A stretch of 64,000 nt of DNA from Streptomyces sp. SAI-135 (GTDB taxonomy: Bacteria > Actinomycetota > Actinomycetes > Streptomycetales > Streptomycetaceae), in assembly GCF_029893805.1 (NCBI RefSeq), contig NZ_JARXYP010000002.1:3100001-3164000 (forward strand). The letters are read 5' to 3'. The notes beneath the pieces are model-generated. The model made no database searches. It worked only from the letters and a program-made list of their open reading frames with translations, and was not told the DNA's origin. Positions within the stretch are counted from its first letter, which is position 1. Every line of letters begins with the position of its first letter. Of this stretch, positions 48,718 through 57,049 are shown in pieces. The position numbers were made by a program, and so were the translations under genes.

Positions 48718-49127
48718 CCGTCGCCGATTACCTCATCGACACCTCCGCGCTCGCCCGCGTCCTGCTCCGCCAGAACACGGCCGACTGGGATGACAGGATC
48801 GGCGCCGGCCTCGTCGCGATCTGCGACATCACCGAACTCGAGGTCCTGTACTCATCCCGTTCGGCCGCAGACCGTACGCGTGTGAAGGCGGCGCTCGACG
48901 CCCACTACGTCTGGTGCCCGATGCCGGAGGGCGTCTACCGCCGCTCCCGCGTCGTCCAGGAACAGCTGACCGCCAAGGGCGAGCACCGCAGCGCGGGCCC
49001 CGTCGACCTCCTGGTGGCTGCCGCCGCCGAGGAAGCGGGGCTCACACTGCTCCACTGCGACCACGACTTCGACACCATCGCCCGCACTACGGGACAGCCG
49101 GTCCGCATGATCGACCTCAGACAGTAG
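48714..49127 (+). CDS. vapC: VapC-family PIN-domain ribonuclease toxin
   Basis: A 137-residue PIN protein with the acidic catalytic set: Asp9 in DYLIDTSALAR, Glu in CDITELEVLYSS, Asp in AGPVDLLVAAAA and Asp in LLHCDHDFDTIA. VapC toxins cleave tRNA or rRNA with Mg2+. The GTG overlaps the vapB stop. The operon ends about 200 bp from a cluster of tRNA genes on the opposite strand, a common insertion neighbourhood for mobile toxin-antitoxin modules. Confidence 0.92.
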   Translation: MTVADYLIDTSALARVLLRQNTADWDDRIGAGLVAICDITELEVLYSSRSAADRTRVKAALDAHYVWCPMPEGVYRRSRVVQEQLTAKGEHRSAGPVDLLVAAAAEEAGLTLLHCDHDFDTIARTTGQPVRMIDLRQ

Positions 49128-49311
49128 AGCCTCCCCAGCCACATGGCACTGGGCCCGCACCGTGCACGCTGTGTTGAGGTGGCCTCGAAGGCACGGCGCA
49201 TTCACGCCGGTCAGCGCCATGCCTACCGCCGCCCGCCGTCGAACTCGCGAGCAGCGGATGCGGTCCGATGAGCCCGAGTTGACGATCCGACACCTCAGAG
49301 GAGACGTTTCC

Positions 49312-49328
49312 GCAGGTCAAAGACCTGC
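49312..49328 (-). terminator. Stem-loop after the tRNA(CAU) gene
   Basis: GCAGGTC (49312-49318) and GACCTGC (49322-49328) form a perfect 7-bp stem with an AAA loop, 6 bp beyond the tRNA 3' end. It probably terminates or helps to process the tRNA transcript. Confidence 0.55.
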
Positions 49329-49334
49329 ACAGGT

Positions 49335-49408
49335 GGGGCGGGTGGGACTCGAACCCACGGCCGACGGATTATGAGTCCGCTGCTCTAACCGGCTGAGCTA
49401 CCGCCCCA
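49335..49408 (-). tRNA. tRNA with CAU anticodon (elongator Met, or Ile2)
   Basis: A 74-nt cloverleaf. The acceptor GGGGCGG pairs with CCGCCCC, the anticodon loop is CTCATAA, and the T-arm is GTGGGTTCGAGTCCCAC. CCA is not encoded. The CAU anticodon could be elongator methionine or the lysidine-modified isoleucine-2 tRNA. It is not the initiator, because the three consecutive G-C pairs before the anticodon loop are absent. Confidence 0.88.
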
Positions 49409-49541
49409 TAGCGGCGTGTCGCGTACATGCGTGCGCGCCGTCTGCCGCAGCATAGCCGCTCATACGATCTCCTGCTTCGCAGGGGCGACTTCGCATGCCC
49501 AAGAGGACTCCGCTGTGACCTGGGCAGTTCCCTCGGACATG

Positions 49542-49565
49542 AAAAAGGACCCCATCGGGGCCCTT
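49542..49565 (-). terminator. Rho-independent terminator of the tRNA-Asn pair
   Basis: On the minus strand the stem AAGGGCCCC/GGGGTCCTT (loop GAT, one mismatch) is followed by TTTTT. It lies 10 bp beyond the 3' end of the downstream tRNA-Asn gene. Confidence 0.8.
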
Positions 49566-49575
49566 CCTCTTCCTG

Positions 49576-49648
49576 CTCTCCCGACTGGACTCGAACCAGT
49601 AACCTGCCGGTTAACAGCCGGCTGCTCTGCCAATTGAGCTACGGAAGA
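49576..49648 (-). tRNA. tRNA-Asn (GUU), copy 1
   Basis: A 73-nt cloverleaf with acceptor TCTTCCG/CGGGAGA (one G-U pair), D-arm GCTCAATTGGCAGAGC, anticodon loop CTGTTAA and T-arm ACTGGTTCGAGTCCAGT. CCA is not encoded. Only acceptor-stem bases differ from copy 2. Confidence 0.96.
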
Positions 49649-49654
49649 TCGAAG

Positions 49655-49727
49655 CTCCCCCGACTGGACTCGAACCAGTAACCTGCCGGTTAACAGCCGG
49701 CTGCTCTGCCAATTGAGCTACGGAGGA
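49655..49727 (-). tRNA. tRNA-Asn (GUU), copy 2
   Basis: A 73-nt cloverleaf with acceptor TCCTCCG/CGGGGGA. The body is identical to copy 1, from which it is separated by 6 bp. The two are probably co-transcribed from the right, ending at the terminator 49542-49565. Confidence 0.96.
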
Positions 49728-49907
49728 TCGCCTCGTTGCATCGAACGTACCTCCCTGGGTATTCGCCAGGGGGCGGGCGCTCGCTGCGACACATACATTA
49801 GCGCAAGCAGGGGGGTGCTCCGCCAATCGGTTCCTCCGGCGCCGACACCGACGCCGGTACCGACACCGACGTCGCACCGGATACCTACGCAAGGAAGGGT
49901 GACCGCC

Positions 49908-50213
49908 ATGCGCTACAAGCTCACGTTCGTGGTCGGACTGACTCTGGGTTACGTGCTGGGCACCCGTGCCGGGCGCGAACGCTACGAACAGTTGAAGAAA
50001 TCCGCCCGTCAGGTCGCCCAGAACCCCGCCGTCCGCAACACCGCGGAGACGGCCGCCCAGCAGGGCCGCCAGTTCGCCGGCAAGGCGTACCACGTGGTCA
50101 GCGACAAGGTGGGCGACCGGGTGCCGGAGTCCGTGACGCAGCGGGTGCGCTCGCTGCGGGACCGCAACACCAACGGCACGGCCCAGGACGACTGGGGCAC
50201 GAGCTCCCCATGA
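49908..50213 (+). CDS. YtxH-like small membrane-associated protein
   Basis: A 101-residue protein. An N-terminal TM segment, KLTFVVGLTLGYVLGTRAGR, is followed by a conserved ERYEQLKKSARQVAQNPAVR. An amphipathic Gln/Ala-rich helix (TAAQQGRQFAGKAYHVVSDK) completes it, typical of YtxH/gas-vesicle-GvpT-like stress proteins. Function unknown. The ATG has AAGGAAGGG 9 nt upstream. A long perfect stem-loop follows the stop. Confidence 0.8.
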   Translation: MRYKLTFVVGLTLGYVLGTRAGRERYEQLKKSARQVAQNPAVRNTAETAAQQGRQFAGKAYHVVSDKVGDRVPESVTQRVRSLRDRNTNGTAQDDWGTSSP

Positions 50214-50235
50214 ATCAGCGGTGACACGGAGCACC

Positions 50236-50274
50236 CGCGGGCGTGGGACCGGTGAGGCCGGTCCCACGCCCGCG
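50236..50274 (+). terminator. Strong stem-loop terminator after the YtxH-like gene
   Basis: A perfect 17-bp stem (50236-50252 with 50258-50274) around a 5-nt TGAGG loop. It has no T-tract, as is usual for Streptomyces. It separates the YtxH-like gene from the FGGY kinase gene. Confidence 0.85.
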
Positions 50275-50318
50275 CTCCACGCGCACCGCCGCGACGCTAC
50301 GCCCATAGAATTTCCGCC

Positions 50319-51755
50319 ATGGGGATAGTCGCCGGGTTGGACAGCTCACCCGATTTCACTCGCATCGTCGTCTGCGACGCGGACACGGGTGCCGTGCTCA
50401 AACAGGGGTACGCGCCGCACCCGGTCGAGGGGCGTCCGTCCGACGTGGACCCCCAGGCCTGGCTCCTGTCCCTCGGCGAGGCCGCCGGGGGCGGTCTCCT
50501 GGAGGGCGTGCAGGCCATCGGTGTGTCGGCCCAGCAGAACGCCGTCGTGCCGCTCGACGCCCAGGGCAACACCGTGCGCCCCGCCATGGTCGGCGGTGAC
50601 AAGCGCGCGCAGGTCGCCGCGGCCGACCTGGTCGACGCGCTCGGCGGACGCGAGGCGTGGGCGCAGGCGGTGGGATGTGTCCCGCAGGCCGCGCAGCCCG
50701 TCACCAAGCTGCGCTGGCTGAACAAGACCGAGCCCGACGCCGCCCTGCGCACCGCCGTGCTCCTCCAGGCGCACGACTGGCTGGTGTGGCAGCTGCTCGG
50801 CCGGCCGGTGCGCAGGACCACCGACCGCGGCGGTGCCTCCGGGACCGGCTACTGGTCCGCCGCCACCGGCGCCTACCGCTCCGACCTCGTGGAACTGGCC
50901 CTCGGCCACCAGGCGATGCTGCCCGAGGTGATCGGCCCGGCGGACGCAGCCGGTACGACCCCGGAGGGCCTGCTGATCTCCGCCGGGACCGGGGAGACCA
51001 TGGCCGCCGCCTTCGGGCTCGGCATCGGGCTCGGGGACGCCGTCGTGTCGCTGGGCGCGTCCGGGTCCGTGATGGCCGTGCACCCCGAGGCGCTCGTCGA
51101 CAACACCGGGATGATCACCGCCCTGGCCGACGCGACCGGCATGCACCTGCCCGTCGTCACCACCCTGAACGCCGTACGGACCCTGCGCGGGGCCGCCGAG
51201 ATGCTCGGGCTGAGCGACCTGGAGAGCCTGTCCGACCTGGCGATGAAGTCGACTCCGGGCGCCCACGGCCTCGTACTGCTGCCCTATCTGGAAGGCGAGC
51301 GGACGCCGAACCTGCCGCACACCGCGGGGACGCTGACCGGGCTCCGGAGGGAGTCGATGAAGCCGGAGCATCTGGCGCGGGCCGCGTTCGAGGGCATGCT
51401 GTGCGGGCTCGCCGACGCGCTCGACGTGCTGCGCGGCCGGGGGGTCGAGGTGCGGCGGGTCTTCCTGCTGGGGGCCGCCGCCGAGCTGTCCGCCGTACAG
51501 GCCTCGGCGCCCGCGCTGTTCGGCGCGCAGGTCGTCGTGCCGCAGCCGGCGGACTACGCGGCGATCGGTGCCGCCCGGCAGGCGGCCTGGGCGCTCGGGG
51601 TGTCGCAGGGCACGCTCGACCCGCGCACCCCGCCGATGTGGCAGGGTCCGGCCGCGCAGGTCCTGGAGCCGGGCGAGGAACTGGCGGTGGGGCAGGCGGT
51701 GCGGCAGCAGTTCGTGTCGGTGCGGGAGCAGACCTACCCCGGGGCGTTCCGCTAG
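50319..51755 (+). CDS. FGGY-family carbohydrate kinase (xylulokinase-like)
   Basis: A 478-residue two-domain sugar kinase. The N-terminus MGIVAGLDSSPDFTRIVVCD is phosphate-1-like. IGVSAQQNAVVPLDAQGNTV corresponds to the xylulokinase substrate loop. AVVSLGASGSVMAVHPEALV is phosphate-2-like, and RRVFLLGAAAELSAVQASAP is the adenosine region, usually GGGA. It resembles XylB. The usual WxDxR substrate motif is replaced by VGGDKRA, so the sugar may differ from xylulose. There are no sugar genes adjacent. Starts at ATG 50319, with CCATAGAATTTCCGCC upstream and only a weak ribosome-binding site. Confidence 0.85.
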   Translation: MGIVAGLDSSPDFTRIVVCDADTGAVLKQGYAPHPVEGRPSDVDPQAWLLSLGEAAGGGLLEGVQAIGVSAQQNAVVPLDAQGNTVRPAMVGGDKRAQVAAADLVDALGGREAWAQAVGCVPQAAQPVTKLRWLNKTEPDAALRTAVLLQAHDWLVWQLLGRPVRRTTDRGGASGTGYWSAATGAYRSDLVELALGHQAMLPEVIGPADAAGTTPEGLLISAGTGETMAAAFGLGIGLGDAVVSLGASGSVMAVHPEALVDNTGMITALADATGMHLPVVTTLNAVRTLRGAAEMLGLSDLESLSDLAMKSTPGAHGLVLLPYLEGERTPNLPHTAGTLTGLRRESMKPEHLARAAFEGMLCGLADALDVLRGRGVEVRRVFLLGAAAELSAVQASAPALFGAQVVVPQPADYAAIGAARQAAWALGVSQGTLDPRTPPMWQGPAAQVLEPGEELAVGQAVRQQFVSVREQTYPGAFR

Positions 51756-51920
51756 AGCCCGGAAGGTAAGGGTCCGGTAGGAGTCGGCGGCCACGGGGAC
51801 CCGTCAGGCCGTACGGAGCACTGCTGTCGGCTTAATCGGTTGAGGTAACACGGGTGGAGTGTCCGACGATAGGGGCCAGGGGCAACCACCCGCCCCGTCG
51901 CCGACTCCGAGAGACGTAGC

Positions 51921-53654
51921 GTGCTCATACGACTTCTGCGGACCTATCTCAGGCCCTACAGGAAACCCATCACCGTTCTGGTGCTGCTGCAGTTCGTGCA
52001 GACCTGCGCCACCCTCTACCTGCCCACGCTGAACGCGGACATCATCGACGAAGGCGTCGTGAACGGCGACACCGGCTACATCCTCAGCTACGGCGCCCTG
52101 ATGATCGGCATCTCGCTGGCGCAGGTGGTGTGCAACATCGGGGCGGTGTACTACGGCGCCCGGACCGCCGCCGCGCTCGGCCGGGACGTGCGGGCGGCGG
52201 TCTTCGACCGGGTGCAGTCGTTCTCGGCACGCGAGGTGGGCCAGTTCGGCGCGCCCTCGCTGATCACCCGCACGACCAATGACGTGCAGCAGGTCCAGAT
52301 GCTGGCCCTGATGACGTTCACCCTGATGGTGTCGGCGCCCATCATGTGCGTGGGCGGCATCGTGCTGGCGCTCGGCCTCGACGTGCCGCTGTCCGGGGTG
52401 CTGGTGGCCGTGGTGCCGACGCTGGGCATCTGCGTGACGTTGATCGTGCGGCGGCTGCGGCCGCTGTTCCGGTCCATGCAGGTCCGCCTCGACACGGTGA
52501 ACCGGGTGTTGCGCGAGCAGATCACCGGCAACCGGGTCATCCGGGCGTTCGTCCGGGACCAGTACGAGGAGGAGCGTTTCCGCAAGGCGAACACCGACCT
52601 GACGGAGATGTCCCTGAGGACCGGCAACCTGCTCGCGCTGATGTTCCCCGTGGTCATGACGACGGTGAACCTGTCCTCGATCGCCGTGGTGTGGTTCGGC
52701 GCCCATCGCATCGACAGCGGGGGGATGCAGATCGGCGATCTGACCGCGTTCCTCGCCTATCTGATGCAGATCGTCATGTCCGTGATGATGGCCACCTTCA
52801 TGTTCATGATGGTGCCGCGCGCCGAGGTGTGCGCCGAGCGTGTCCAGGAGGTCCTCGACACCTCCTCCAGCGTGGTGCCTCCCTCCGCCCCCGTCCGCGA
52901 GCTGCGCCGGCACGGGCACCTGGAGATCCGGGGGGCGGGCTTCCGCTACCCCGGCGCCGAGGAGCCGGTGCTCAAGGCGATCGACCTGGTGGCCCGGCCC
53001 GGTGAGGTGACCGCCGTGATCGGCTCGACCGGCAGTGGCAAGTCCACGCTGCTCGGACTGGTCCCCCGGCTCTTCGACGCGACCGACGGCGAGGTGCTCG
53101 TCGACGGCACCGAGGTGTCGACCATCGAGCCGAAGCTGCTCGCGAAGACCGTCGGGCTCGTCCCGCAGAAGCCGTACCTCTTCGCGGGCACGGTCGCCAC
53201 CAATCTCCGCTACGGCAATCCGGACGCCACGGACGAGGAGCTGTGGCACGCGCTGGAGGTGGCGCAGGCCAAGGACTTCGTATCCAAGCTGGAGAACGGC
53301 CTCGACTCCCCCGTCGCCCAGGGCGGCACCAACGTCTCCGGCGGTCAGCGGCAGCGGCTCGCGATCGCGCGCACGCTCGTGCAGCGGCCGGAGATCTACC
53401 TCTTCGACGACTCCTTCTCCGCCCTCGACTACGCGACCGACGCGGCCCTCAGGGCGGCGCTCGCCGAGGAGACCTCGGAGGCGACCGTCGTGATCGTCGC
53501 CCAGCGGGTGGCCACCATCCGCGAGGCCGACCGGATCGTCGTCCTCGACGAGGGCCGGGTCGTCGGCACCGGCACCCACCGCGAGCTGATGGCGGACAAC
53601 GAGACCTACCGGGAGATCGTGCTCTCCCAGCTCACGGAAGCGGAGGCTGCCTGA
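51921..53654 (+). CDS. ABC exporter half-transporter A (non-catalytic nucleotide site)
   Basis: A 577-residue half-transporter: six TM helices (residues about 15-310), then a nucleotide-binding domain. Walker A is IGSTGSGKSTLL, the signature NVSGGQRQRLAIA is canonical, and Walker B is YLFDDSFSALD with Asp in place of the catalytic Glu. The H-loop His also appears replaced (IVAQRVATI in place of IAHRLSTI). This pattern defines the degenerate member of a heterodimeric exporter such as TM287/288 or BmrC/D. The stop overlaps the ATG of its partner by one base (TGATG). Substrate unknown; multidrug or lipid export is typical. Confidence 0.93.
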   Translation: MLIRLLRTYLRPYRKPITVLVLLQFVQTCATLYLPTLNADIIDEGVVNGDTGYILSYGALMIGISLAQVVCNIGAVYYGARTAAALGRDVRAAVFDRVQSFSAREVGQFGAPSLITRTTNDVQQVQMLALMTFTLMVSAPIMCVGGIVLALGLDVPLSGVLVAVVPTLGICVTLIVRRLRPLFRSMQVRLDTVNRVLREQITGNRVIRAFVRDQYEEERFRKANTDLTEMSLRTGNLLALMFPVVMTTVNLSSIAVVWFGAHRIDSGGMQIGDLTAFLAYLMQIVMSVMMATFMFMMVPRAEVCAERVQEVLDTSSSVVPPSAPVRELRRHGHLEIRGAGFRYPGAEEPVLKAIDLVARPGEVTAVIGSTGSGKSTLLGLVPRLFDATDGEVLVDGTEVSTIEPKLLAKTVGLVPQKPYLFAGTVATNLRYGNPDATDEELWHALEVAQAKDFVSKLENGLDSPVAQGGTNVSGGQRQRLAIARTLVQRPEIYLFDDSFSALDYATDAALRAALAEETSEATVVIVAQRVATIREADRIVVLDEGRVVGTGTHRELMADNETYREIVLSQLTEAEAA

Positions 53655-55582
53655 TGGCCGGGCCCATGGGGCGCATGATGGCAGGCGGCGGTCCCGAGAC
53701 CCGCTCGCTGGACTTCAAGGTGTCCGGCAGGCGGCTGCTCGCCCAGTTCAAGCCGGAGCGGTTCACCCTCTACGCGATGCTGGCCTGCGTGGTGGTGAGC
53801 GTCGGCCTGAACGTGGTCGGACCGAAGATCCTCGGCCAGGCCACCGACCTGGTCTTCGCGGGCATCGTCGGACGGCAGATGCCGGCCGGGGCGAGCAAGG
53901 AGGAGGTCCTCGCGCGGATGCGGGAGCGCGGCGACGGTCAGGTCGCCGACATGCTCCGCAGCACCGACTTCACGCCCGGCGAGGGCATCGACTTCACCGC
54001 CGTGGGACATGTCCTGCTGTTCGCGGTCGGGGTGTTCCTGATCGCCGGACTGCTGATGGCGGTGGCGACCCGGCTGGTCAACCGGACCGTCAACCGGACG
54101 ATGTTCCGGATGCGCGAGGACGTGCAGACGAAGATGTCGCGGCTGCCGCTGTCGTACTTCGACAAGCGCCAGCGCGGCGAGGTCCTGTCCCGGGCCACGA
54201 ACGACATCGACAACATCGGCCAGACCCTCCAGCAGTCGATGGGCCAGCTCATCAACTCGCTGCTCACCATCATCGGGGTGCTCGCGATGATGTTCTGGGT
54301 GTCCTGGCTGCTGGCCCTGGTCGCGCTGGTCACCGTGCCGCTGTCGTTCGTCGTCGCCACGCGCGTGGGCAAGCGCTCGCAGCCGCACTTCGTGCAGCAG
54401 TGGCGCTCCACCGGCAAGCTCAACGCCCACATCGAGGAGATGTACACCGGGCACACCCTGGTGAAGGTGTTCGGCCGTCAGGACGAGTCGGCCGCGCAGT
54501 TCGCCGAGCAGAACGAGGCGCTGTACGAGGCCGGGTTCAAGGCGCAGTTCAACAGCGGGGTCATGCAGCCGCTGATGATGTTCGTGTCGAACCTCAACTA
54601 CGTCCTGGTGGCGGTCGTCGGCGGTCTGCGGGTCGCCTCCGGTGCCCTGTCCATCGGTGACGTGCAGGCCTTCATCCAGTACTCCCGGCAGTTCTCGATG
54701 CCGCTGACGCAGGTCGCGTCGATGGCGAACCTGGTGCAGTCGGGCGTGGCCTCCGCGGAACGGATCTTCGAGCTCCTGGACGCAGAGGAGCAGGAGGCCG
54801 ACCCGGTCCCGAGCGCGAAGCCGGAGGAACTGCGCGGGCGGGTCGCCCTGGAGCACGTCTCCTTCCGCTACGACCCCGAGAAGCCGCTCATCGACGACCT
54901 CTCGCTGAAGGTCGAACCCGGGCACACGGTCGCGATCGTCGGCCCGACCGGCGCCGGCAAGACGACCCTGGTCAACCTGCTGATGCGGTTCTACGACGTC
55001 TCGGGCGGCCGGATCACCCTGGACGGCGTGGACATCGCCACGATGTCCCGGGACGACCTGCGCGCCGCGATCGGCATGGTCCTCCAGGACACCTGGCTGT
55101 TCGGCGGCACGATCGCGGAGAACATCGCGTACGGCGCCGCGCGCGAGGTCACCCGGGGCGAGATCGAGGAGGCGGCGCGGGCGGCGCACGCGGACCGTTT
55201 CATCCGCACGCTCCCCGAGGGCTACGACACCGTCATCGACGACGAGGGCAGCGGGGTGAGCGCGGGCGAGAAGCAGCTCATCACCATCGCCCGGGCGTTC
55301 CTGTCGGACCCGGTGATCCTGGTCCTGGACGAGGCGACGAGTTCGGTGGACACCCGCACCGAGGTCCTGATCCAGAAGGCGATGGCCAAACTGGCCCACG
55401 GCCGCACGTCGTTCGTGATCGCCCACCGCCTGTCGACGATCCGCGACGCCGACACCATCCTGGTGATGGAGAACGGCTCGATCGTCGAACAGGGCACGCA
55501 CACCGACCTGTTGGAGGCGGACGGCGCCTACGCCCGCCTGTACAAGGCGCAGTTCGCACAGGCGGTGGCAGAGGTCGACTGA
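53654..55582 (+). CDS. ABC exporter half-transporter B (catalytic nucleotide site)
   Basis: A 642-residue partner. A Gly/Met-rich N-terminal tail and an extended first extracytoplasmic loop (VGRQMPAGASKEEVLARMRE...) distinguish it. The nucleotide-binding domain has Walker A VGPTGAGKTTLV, Walker B ILVLDEATSSVD with the catalytic Glu, and H-loop VIAHRLSTI. The signature is non-canonical, GVSAGEKQLITIA. Paired with half A this yields one hydrolytic site (Walker B of B with signature of A) and one degenerate site. A palindromic repeat/terminator follows the stop. Confidence 0.93.
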   Translation: MAGPMGRMMAGGGPETRSLDFKVSGRRLLAQFKPERFTLYAMLACVVVSVGLNVVGPKILGQATDLVFAGIVGRQMPAGASKEEVLARMRERGDGQVADMLRSTDFTPGEGIDFTAVGHVLLFAVGVFLIAGLLMAVATRLVNRTVNRTMFRMREDVQTKMSRLPLSYFDKRQRGEVLSRATNDIDNIGQTLQQSMGQLINSLLTIIGVLAMMFWVSWLLALVALVTVPLSFVVATRVGKRSQPHFVQQWRSTGKLNAHIEEMYTGHTLVKVFGRQDESAAQFAEQNEALYEAGFKAQFNSGVMQPLMMFVSNLNYVLVAVVGGLRVASGALSIGDVQAFIQYSRQFSMPLTQVASMANLVQSGVASAERIFELLDAEEQEADPVPSAKPEELRGRVALEHVSFRYDPEKPLIDDLSLKVEPGHTVAIVGPTGAGKTTLVNLLMRFYDVSGGRITLDGVDIATMSRDDLRAAIGMVLQDTWLFGGTIAENIAYGAAREVTRGEIEEAARAAHADRFIRTLPEGYDTVIDDEGSGVSAGEKQLITIARAFLSDPVILVLDEATSSVDTRTEVLIQKAMAKLAHGRTSFVIAHRLSTIRDADTILVMENGSIVEQGTHTDLLEADGAYARLYKAQFAQAVAEVD

Positions 55583-55590
55583 TGGGCAGA

Positions 55591-55640
55591 GGGGGCTGGT
55601 CCGACCTTCAGGGGCGCGGGGAACTGCGCGACCAGCCCCC
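55591..55640. repeat. Palindromic repeat acting as bidirectional terminator
   Basis: GGGGGCTGGT (55591-55600) and ACCAGCCCCC (55631-55640) form a perfect 10-bp stem between the convergent ABC exporter and hrdA genes. The inner part, GGGGCGCGGGGAACTGCGCG, is the same repeat family as at 10783 and 61755. Confidence 0.75.
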
Positions 55641-55658
55641 ACACACCCGCACCCGGCA

Positions 55659-56786
55659 TCAGTCCAGATAGCCCCGCAGCTGATCCGCAAAAGCATGATC
55701 CCGCAGCTTGTTCAGCGTCTTGGACTCGATCTGCCGTATCCGCTCCCGGGTCACCCCGAAGATCCGCCCGATCTCCTCCAAGGTACGAGGACGGCCATCA
55801 GCCAACCCGTACCGAAGCTGTACGACCTTCCTCTCCCGCTCCCCCAGGGTGGACAGCACCGCCTCCAGGTGCTCCCTGAGCAGCAGGAACGCCGCCGACT
55901 CAACGGGCGAGGCCGCGTCCCCGTCCTCGATGAGGTCACCGAGGGCGACGTCGTCCTCCTCGCCCACCGGCGCGTGCAACGACACCGGCTCCTGGGCGAG
56001 GCGCAGCACCTCACTCACCCGCTCCGGGGCGAGGTCGAGATGCGCGGCCACCTCCTCCGGCGTCGGCTCGTACCCGCGTTCCTGGAGCATGCGCCGCTGC
56101 ACGCGGACGACCCGGTTGATCAGCTCGACGACGTGGACCGGGACCCGGATCGTGCGGGCCTGGTCGGCGAGGGCCCGGGACATGGCCTGGCGGATCCACC
56201 AGGTGGCGTAGGTGGAGAACTTGTAGCCGCGGGCGTAGTCGAACTTCTCGACCGCCCGGATGAGGCCCAGGTTGCCTTCCTGGACGAGGTCCAGCATGGT
56301 CAGGCCGCGGCCGACGTAGCGTTTCGCGACGGACACGACGAGCCGCAGGTTCGCCTCGATGAGGCGGCGCTTGGCCATCCGGCCCAGGACGACCAGGCGG
56401 TCCAGGTCGAGCGCCAACTGGCTGTCCAGGTCGGGGGTGTTGCTCAGTTTCTCCTCGGCGAACAGGCCGGCCTCGACCCGGCGGGCGAGTTCGACCTCCT
56501 CGGCCGCGGTGAGCAGCGGGATGCGGCCGATCTCCCGCAGGTACTGGCGGAACAGGTCCGAGGACGGGCCGCCGGTGTCGACGCGGCCGCGGGGCGGCTC
56601 GGGCGCTTCGACCGGCTCGGTCTCCACGTTCTCGAGGGCTTCCGCGGGCGGGGCGTCGGGCTCCGCCTCGGGGTGGTGCACGACACGGTTCTGCGGGGGC
56701 ACCGCGACGAGAACGTCGGGCTCGGCGTCCTGCTCTGTCGTGTCGTCCGTACTGTTCTCGGTCTGTGTGAGGGTCTGGGTCTGCAC
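55659..56786 (-). CDS. hrdA: RNA polymerase principal-like sigma factor HrdA
   Basis: A 375-residue sigma-70 factor. An acidic variable N-terminus is followed by region 1.2 ([20 protein letters not shown]). Region 2 has [20 protein letters not shown] and [20 protein letters not shown]. Region 3 has [17 protein letters not shown], and region 4 [20 protein letters not shown]. It belongs to the Hrd group. The location just downstream of dnaG matches hrdA in S. coelicolor (from memory). The GTG at 56784-56786 has a perfect GGAGG 8 nt upstream. Reading from 56984 would add 66 unconserved residues. HrdA-type factors are usually dispensable. Confidence 0.85.
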   Translation of the reverse strand: MQTQTLTQTENSTDDTTEQDAEPDVLVAVPPQNRVVHHPEAEPDAPPAEALENVETEPVEAPEPPRGRVDTGGPSSDLFRQYLREIGRIPLLTAAEEVELARRVEAGLFAEEKLSNTPDLDSQLALDLDRLVVLGRMAKRRLIEANLRLVVSVAKRYVGRGLTMLDLVQEGNLGLIRAVEKFDYARGYKFSTYATWWIRQAMSRALADQARTIRVPVHVVELINRVVRVQRRMLQERGYEPTPEEVAAHLDLAPERVSEVLRLAQEPVSLHAPVGEEDDVALGDLIEDGDAASPVESAAFLLLREHLEAVLSTLGERERKVVQLRYGLADGRPRTLEEIGRIFGVTRERIRQIESKTLNKLRDHAFADQLRGYLD

Positions 56787-57049
56787 GGGGGCGACCTCCA
56801 GGATGATCGCTGCCAAGGAGTGCGGCAGCGGTACTTCGGGAGCGGAGTCGGCGGCCTCGCCGCTGTCCGTCCCGTACGCGTTGAGCGGAATCGCGGGGGT
56901 GTGGGACCCGCTGGGGACGGATCGGCCGCGCTCCGAGGACTCAGGCACCGGAACCCAGTGTGGAGTACGACACACAGCCGCCACGAGGGGCGTGCGGTGA
57001 CTTTTTGCAATCGGGCCGTGACCGCGCAGTTACTCCGCCGTATGCGCGG

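Noticed and set aside
49128-49340. tRNA-borne attachment site for an integrative element
   Set aside because: No integrase gene and no duplicated tRNA 3' end were found near the tRNA genes.
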